A DNA stretch of 64,000 bases from Hymenobacter psoromatis (GTDB lineage Bacteria > Bacteroidota > Bacteroidia > Cytophagales > Hymenobacteraceae), in the NCBI RefSeq assembly GCF_020012125.1, contig NZ_JAIFAG010000003.1, positions 19,704 to 83,703 on the forward strand, read 5' to 3'. Position numbers and translations under genes: made by a program. Positions 61,213 through 64,000 of this stretch are shown here, one piece after another. The notes beneath the pieces are model-generated. The model was given only the letters and a program-made list of their open reading frames with translations, searched no databases and had not been told where the DNA came from. Positions within the stretch are counted from its first letter, which is position 1. Each line of letters starts with the position of its first letter.

Positions 61213-61515
61213 CTATTTAGTAGCCAATTTTCGGCGTTCTTTCTTAATTTTATCTTCGATAGCTTCTATAATAAAGCTATGAATCGATTTTGGCTTTTTT
61301 CGAGGCTGAGCTTCTTTGATAGCTTGCAGTTCATGGAGCATGCTGGCGTAGAGTCTAAGCGTAAATGATTTCTGAGGGTCCTCCTCTTCCTTGGGCGTTT
61401 CAGTTATAGGTACAGGAAGTATTGCTGGTGCTGGGCGTGTGGGCCCTAGTAGCAGTTCATCGACAGACTCAGTAGGCTTAGCTAAATGAGCCAGTGAGAT
61501 TTTCTGTTTGCTCAT
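61213..61515 (-). CDS. ParB-like small partition protein (ribbon-helix-helix type)
   Basis: The 100-residue product has an N-terminal flexible part rich in Pro and Glu, and a C-terminal DNA-binding-like domain: KSFTLRLYASMLHELQAIKE, then KSIHSFIIEAIEDKIKKE. The strand plus two helices matches ribbon-helix-helix centromere-binding proteins. It starts 4 nt after parA ends, the usual parA-parB order. It would bind a centromere site and stimulate the ParA ATPase. Confidence 0.78.
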   Translation of the reverse strand: MSKQKISLAHLAKPTESVDELLLGPTRPAPAILPVPITETPKEEEDPQKSFTLRLYASMLHELQAIKEAQPRKKPKSIHSFIIEAIEDKIKKERRKLATK

Positions 61516-61519
61516 AGAA

Positions 61520-62293
61520 TTATTCAGCGAGAATAGTAATAATTTCGGTGGTCAAGGATTCGTAATCTTGTAGGGCGGCACAGGTGGGGGCCCATTCAAA
61601 CAAAGACTGGCGCTGCACTTGGGCCTCCGCTACCGCTACGTTCTCTCGAATGGTAGTAGTCATAAGTAGCTGACCTAAGCTAGGGTGCTCATGCATCGTT
61701 TCAACAAATTGATGGTGCAGGCTACGGCGGTAATTAGCTGCATATTTCGTTAGAAAAAGACCACCAACTTGCAAGCCAGGCGCAAAATTTTTCTTAATTC
61801 GCTCGACCAGTTCTAGTAGGCTTTGTAGTCCGTTGAATGCAAAAAATTCTGGAGAGGTGGGAATAAATACTCGGTCAGCCGCCGTGATAGCTGCCAACGC
61901 AAGCGGAGAGTTTGGAGAAGGATTGGTATCGAATATTAAATAATCTATTCGGTTAGCTAAGCCTTCCATTGCGTTGCGCAGGACTAGCGCGTACATAGCG
62001 TCGGCTCCCAATACCTTCTCAGCGGCGGCTAATGTGGGCGCAGCTGGTACCAGCCAAAGGTTATCTCTTACAGGTTGCATTACATCAACTAAGCTAGCTC
62101 CTAACCCATCGATAACCTGGGTTAAACTTCGTGTGAGGTCCACTTCAGGCAAACATTGTGTCAAATTCATCTGCGGGTCACAATCTACTAGCAGTACCTT
62201 GTTGCCTGCATGAGCTAAGCACTCTCCCACCGCCCATGCAGAAGTCGTCTTTGCGACTCCACCTTTCCTATTAGCAAAAGTAATAATATGCAT
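61520..62293 (-). CDS. parA: ParA-type partition ATPase
   Basis: The 257-residue protein has the deviant Walker A motif NRKGGVAKTTSAWAVGECLA (~8-27), with the signature Lys both early and in KTT. Walker A' is KVLLVDCDPQMNLTQCL (~33-49), and Walker B is YLIFDTNPSPNSPLAL (~118). There is no N-terminal DNA-binding extension, so it is a small ParA (type Ib). It segregates plasmid copies together with the small partner 4 nt downstream. It is divergent from the replication gene across the origin. Confidence 0.94.
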   Translation of the reverse strand: MHIITFANRKGGVAKTTSAWAVGECLAHAGNKVLLVDCDPQMNLTQCLPEVDLTRSLTQVIDGLGASLVDVMQPVRDNLWLVPAAPTLAAAEKVLGADAMYALVLRNAMEGLANRIDYLIFDTNPSPNSPLALAAITAADRVFIPTSPEFFAFNGLQSLLELVERIKKNFAPGLQVGGLFLTKYAANYRRSLHHQFVETMHEHPSLGQLLMTTTIRENVAVAEAQVQRQSLFEWAPTCAALQDYESLTTEIITILAE

Positions 62294-62579
62294 TTTCTTC
62301 TTGATTATAAGGCTTTTACCTACGTAAAGTAGAACTACGAGTAGGTCTATTAACGGATGCGTTAGTAGCTTTACAAATGAGCCTTCTAACAGGTGTAAAA
62401 TTACGTCTAAAAATGGAACTACCGCGAGTGTTTGAATTGTCCTTCACACATTTCTCTCTCAACACCCAGCGAGAGTTAATTCATTAGGCGGCTAGACAAG
62501 GCCGAACACTACTTTACTCAGCAAATAATGTACATACATCGCTCCGCCTTTAGTGTGCGAAGCCCTTGCGTTAGCTGAC

Positions 62580-62855
62580 AGTTGAGGAACTACTTTTTAA
62601 AGAGTAAAAAAAAAGCTCAAAAAAGAAGAAGCTCATTCCTTTTATTAAATTTTAATATTATTTAAAATTAAGAACGCCACAACATATTGAAAACCAATAT
62701 GTTGTGAGCTTAAAAAGCGCGGGAAGTACATTGGGACGCTCATAAAGTACATCTGAGACAGCCCCAAAAGCGCGGGAAGTACATTGGGACAGCGCGAGAA
62801 GTACATAGGACTGTCCCAAAAGCGCAAGAAGTACATTCGGGACAATTCACCATTA
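62580..62855. other. Replication origin: AT-rich box, inverted repeat and iterons
   Basis: An AT-rich stretch (62590-62670) is followed by a perfect 12-bp inverted repeat: CACAACATATTG (62678-62689) and CAATATGTTGTG (62695-62706). Then come five iteron-like repeats, and the Rep gene starts right after. This order is typical of iteron plasmids that use a Rep_3-type initiator. Confidence 0.78.
62717..62845. repeat. Five iterons around GAAGTACATNGGGAC
   Basis: GTACAT occurs at 62726, 62747, 62779, 62801 and 62831. Most copies read GCGCGGGAAGTACATTGGGA or a close variant. The spacings are 21, 32, 22 and 30 bp, close to two or three helical turns, so the sites lie on one face of the DNA. They are the expected binding sites of the Rep protein encoded directly downstream. 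Confidence 0.82.
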
Positions 62856-62906
62856 ATGAAATCACATTTTACGGCTAGCTTCGTAGCTACTAACCCATTA
62901 GGCTCC

Positions 62907-64000
62907 ATGCAATCCCCATCTATCAAGGGCGTCAGCTTCGACAAGTCCAAGGGAAAATGGAAAGCCCGTACCATTCGCGATGGTCGCACCATCAACCTAG
63001 GTACGTTTGTCTCGCAGCTTGAGGCCGCGCAGGCTGTTGAGCAAGCGACTATATCACTGCCTACTGCACCGGTCAAAGTAGAAAAGTTGCCCTTACTACC
63101 TGTTGACCACGAAGAGATTGTGGCAAAAGCCCAGCGTACTAAGCTGGTGGCTCAGCATAATACACTTGTTGAGACTCCGACTACTACCACGCTGCTGGAA
63201 GCCAAAATATTTGCACTAATGCTGCGCTGCGTTAGTAGAAGCGATGTAGAGGCACCTACCGCAGTCATTCCATTGGAGGACTTATTCCCGAGTTTCGGAG
63301 GGAAACAACATCAGTTGTTGGAAACGGCCATGCGGCGTATGATGAGCGCGACGATTCAAATACCAGAGTTAAACCAAGAGAACGTGCATTTGGTATCACT
63401 GTGTGATTCTATGCGCTATGATTCTGATACCAAACTGCTTGTGGCCACTTTTGGTAAGGCTGTTATCCCATATCTGGTGAACCTAGTGGGCAATTTCACA
63501 ACAGCTGACGTGGACGAGCTACTTGCTATCAAGAGCAACAATACACACAAGCTCTACTGGCTTATGCGTTCTTGGCAGTTTAAGAGCCCACATACCGTCA
63601 GCGTAGATGAATTGCGCGAGTTAACCACGCCGAGTAGTCAATTTACACGTTATTCAGAATTTAGAACAAAGGTGCTTAAACCTTCAGTAGCAGAACTGAA
63701 TGAGTTGAGCTTTGATATTACTTATACTGAGCGTCGGCAGCGGGGGAGGGCCGTTACTGATATCACGTTTAGCATTAGTAAAAAGACCAACGCAAAACAA
63801 TTGGCTTTGCCAATAGGAGCTGCCATTTCAGAAACGCCAAAGCTACAGTTGACGCCATTACAGCAGAAAATAAGTATTCGTTTATCCAAACTTAAGCTGA
63901 CGCAAGCTCAAATTAGGAAAGTGCTGGATGTAGTAGTAGGAGAGGAGCAGCTAACCAAGTTGCTGAAAGAGACTTACCCGGTGTTGCGTGACTTCGAAAC
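62907..64000 (+). CDS. Replication initiator (Rep_3-type) with N-terminal AP2-like domain, 3' end outside window
   Basis: The frame is open to the window end. The ATG at 62907 gives MQSPSIKGVSFDKSKGKWKA; another in-frame ATG at 62856 is possible. Residues ~6-46 resemble an AP2 DNA-binding domain (GVSFDKSKGKWKARTI, then GRTINLGTF and EAAQAVEQA). After a linker come two winged-helix parts of a Rep_3 initiator: TTTLLEAKIFALMLRCVSRS, then NNTHKLYWLMRSWQFKSPHT, SQFTRYSEFRTKVLKPSVAE and ELNELSFDITYTERRQRGRA. It would bind the five iterons just upstream and open the origin. The AP2 part is unusual for an initiator. Confidence 0.9.
   Translation, partial: MQSPSIKGVSFDKSKGKWKARTIRDGRTINLGTFVSQLEAAQAVEQATISLPTAPVKVEKLPLLPVDHEEIVAKAQRTKLVAQHNTLVETPTTTTLLEAKIFALMLRCVSRSDVEAPTAVIPLEDLFPSFGGKQHQLLETAMRRMMSATIQIPELNQENVHLVSLCDSMRYDSDTKLLVATFGKAVIPYLVNLVGNFTTADVDELLAIKSNNTHKLYWLMRSWQFKSPHTVSVDELRELTTPSSQFTRYSEFRTKVLKPSVAELNELSFDITYTERRQRGRAVTDITFSISKKTNAKQLALPIGAAISETPKLQLTPLQQKISIRLSKLKLTQAQIRKVLDVVVGEEQLTKLLKETYPVLRDFE

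Noticed and set aside
62645..63076. 143-codon minus-strand frame over the iterons and the Rep start
   Set aside because: It is produced by the iterons (repeated MYF residues) and is antisense to the Rep gene.
1..64000. tRNA, rRNA or CRISPR arrays
   Set aside because: None was recognised by eye; the repeats seen are iterons, IS ends and palindromes without CRISPR-type spacing. A dedicated scan (tRNAscan, CRISPR finder) would settle this.
1..64000. Retron or diversity-generating retroelement
   Set aside because: No reverse transcriptase motif (YxDD context) was seen in any frame, although the G-poor tract at 56-58 kb prompted the check.

Overview
The window reads as part of a large, mosaic plasmid (or plasmid-like chromid) of a Bacteroidota bacterium, most likely Hymenobacter or a near relative. 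The phylum call rests on family content: a 287-residue RpoD-type sigma factor, BfmA/BtgA-type mobilization genes, a C39-peptidase ABC exporter beside an outer-membrane beta-barrel protein, and general lack of Shine-Dalgarno motifs. The genus is inference from the high GC content and protein style. The plasmid call rests on the right end: iterons plus a Rep_3-type initiator, ParA with a small ribbon-helix-helix-like partner, a relaxase pair with an oriT-like stretch, a plasmid helicase and many small hypothetical genes.

Layout. 0-7 kb: an AT-rich island with a radical SAM/SPASM peptide maturase, a C39 ABC exporter and an outer-membrane protein (a RiPP-type locus), with a dead IS5 transposase inside. 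7-13 kb: a dead IS3, a YVTN beta-propeller protein, a Cre-like tyrosine recombinase, a frameshifted serine recombinase and small genes. 13-20.4 kb: a defence island with an XRE-like coiled-coil protein, an unassigned 242-residue protein, Vsr endonuclease, a MORC/MutL-like GHKL ATPase split by an IS5-family element, and a cytosine methyltransferase. 20.4-30 kb: an insertion-sequence graveyard (two IS3, one IS481, two IS110) with gene fragments and two secreted proteins. 30-37.3 kb: a plasmid-borne primary-type sigma factor, a second Cre-like recombinase, a second copy of the same IS5 element in inverted orientation, a RusA-like resolvase and a complete three-gene Thoeris system. 38-46 kb: a type I restriction system with an extra Schlafen/AlbA-type gene and a GIY-YIG gene. 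46-52 kb: a VIT1/CCC1 family membrane protein and plasmid accessory genes. 52-64 kb: a palindrome array, a decayed gene, mobilization genes, a strange 1.9-kb G-poor gene-free tract, a helicase, the partition genes and the replication origin.

The most unusual pattern is a set of palindromes with a GATAA / 7 nt / TTATC core. A perfect or near-perfect 14-7-14 palindrome lies just upstream of each Cre-like recombinase gene (10511-10545 and 31545-31579). A related site is at 37920-37953, and four related sites, three of them exactly 70 bp apart, are at 52159-52570. The MORC/Vsr/methyltransferase island, the Thoeris island and the type I restriction island each lie between neighbouring sites. This suggests a lox- or pdif-like system that shuffles defence modules on the plasmid; that functional reading is inference.

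Coding assignments were made by eye from motifs; no database search was possible.
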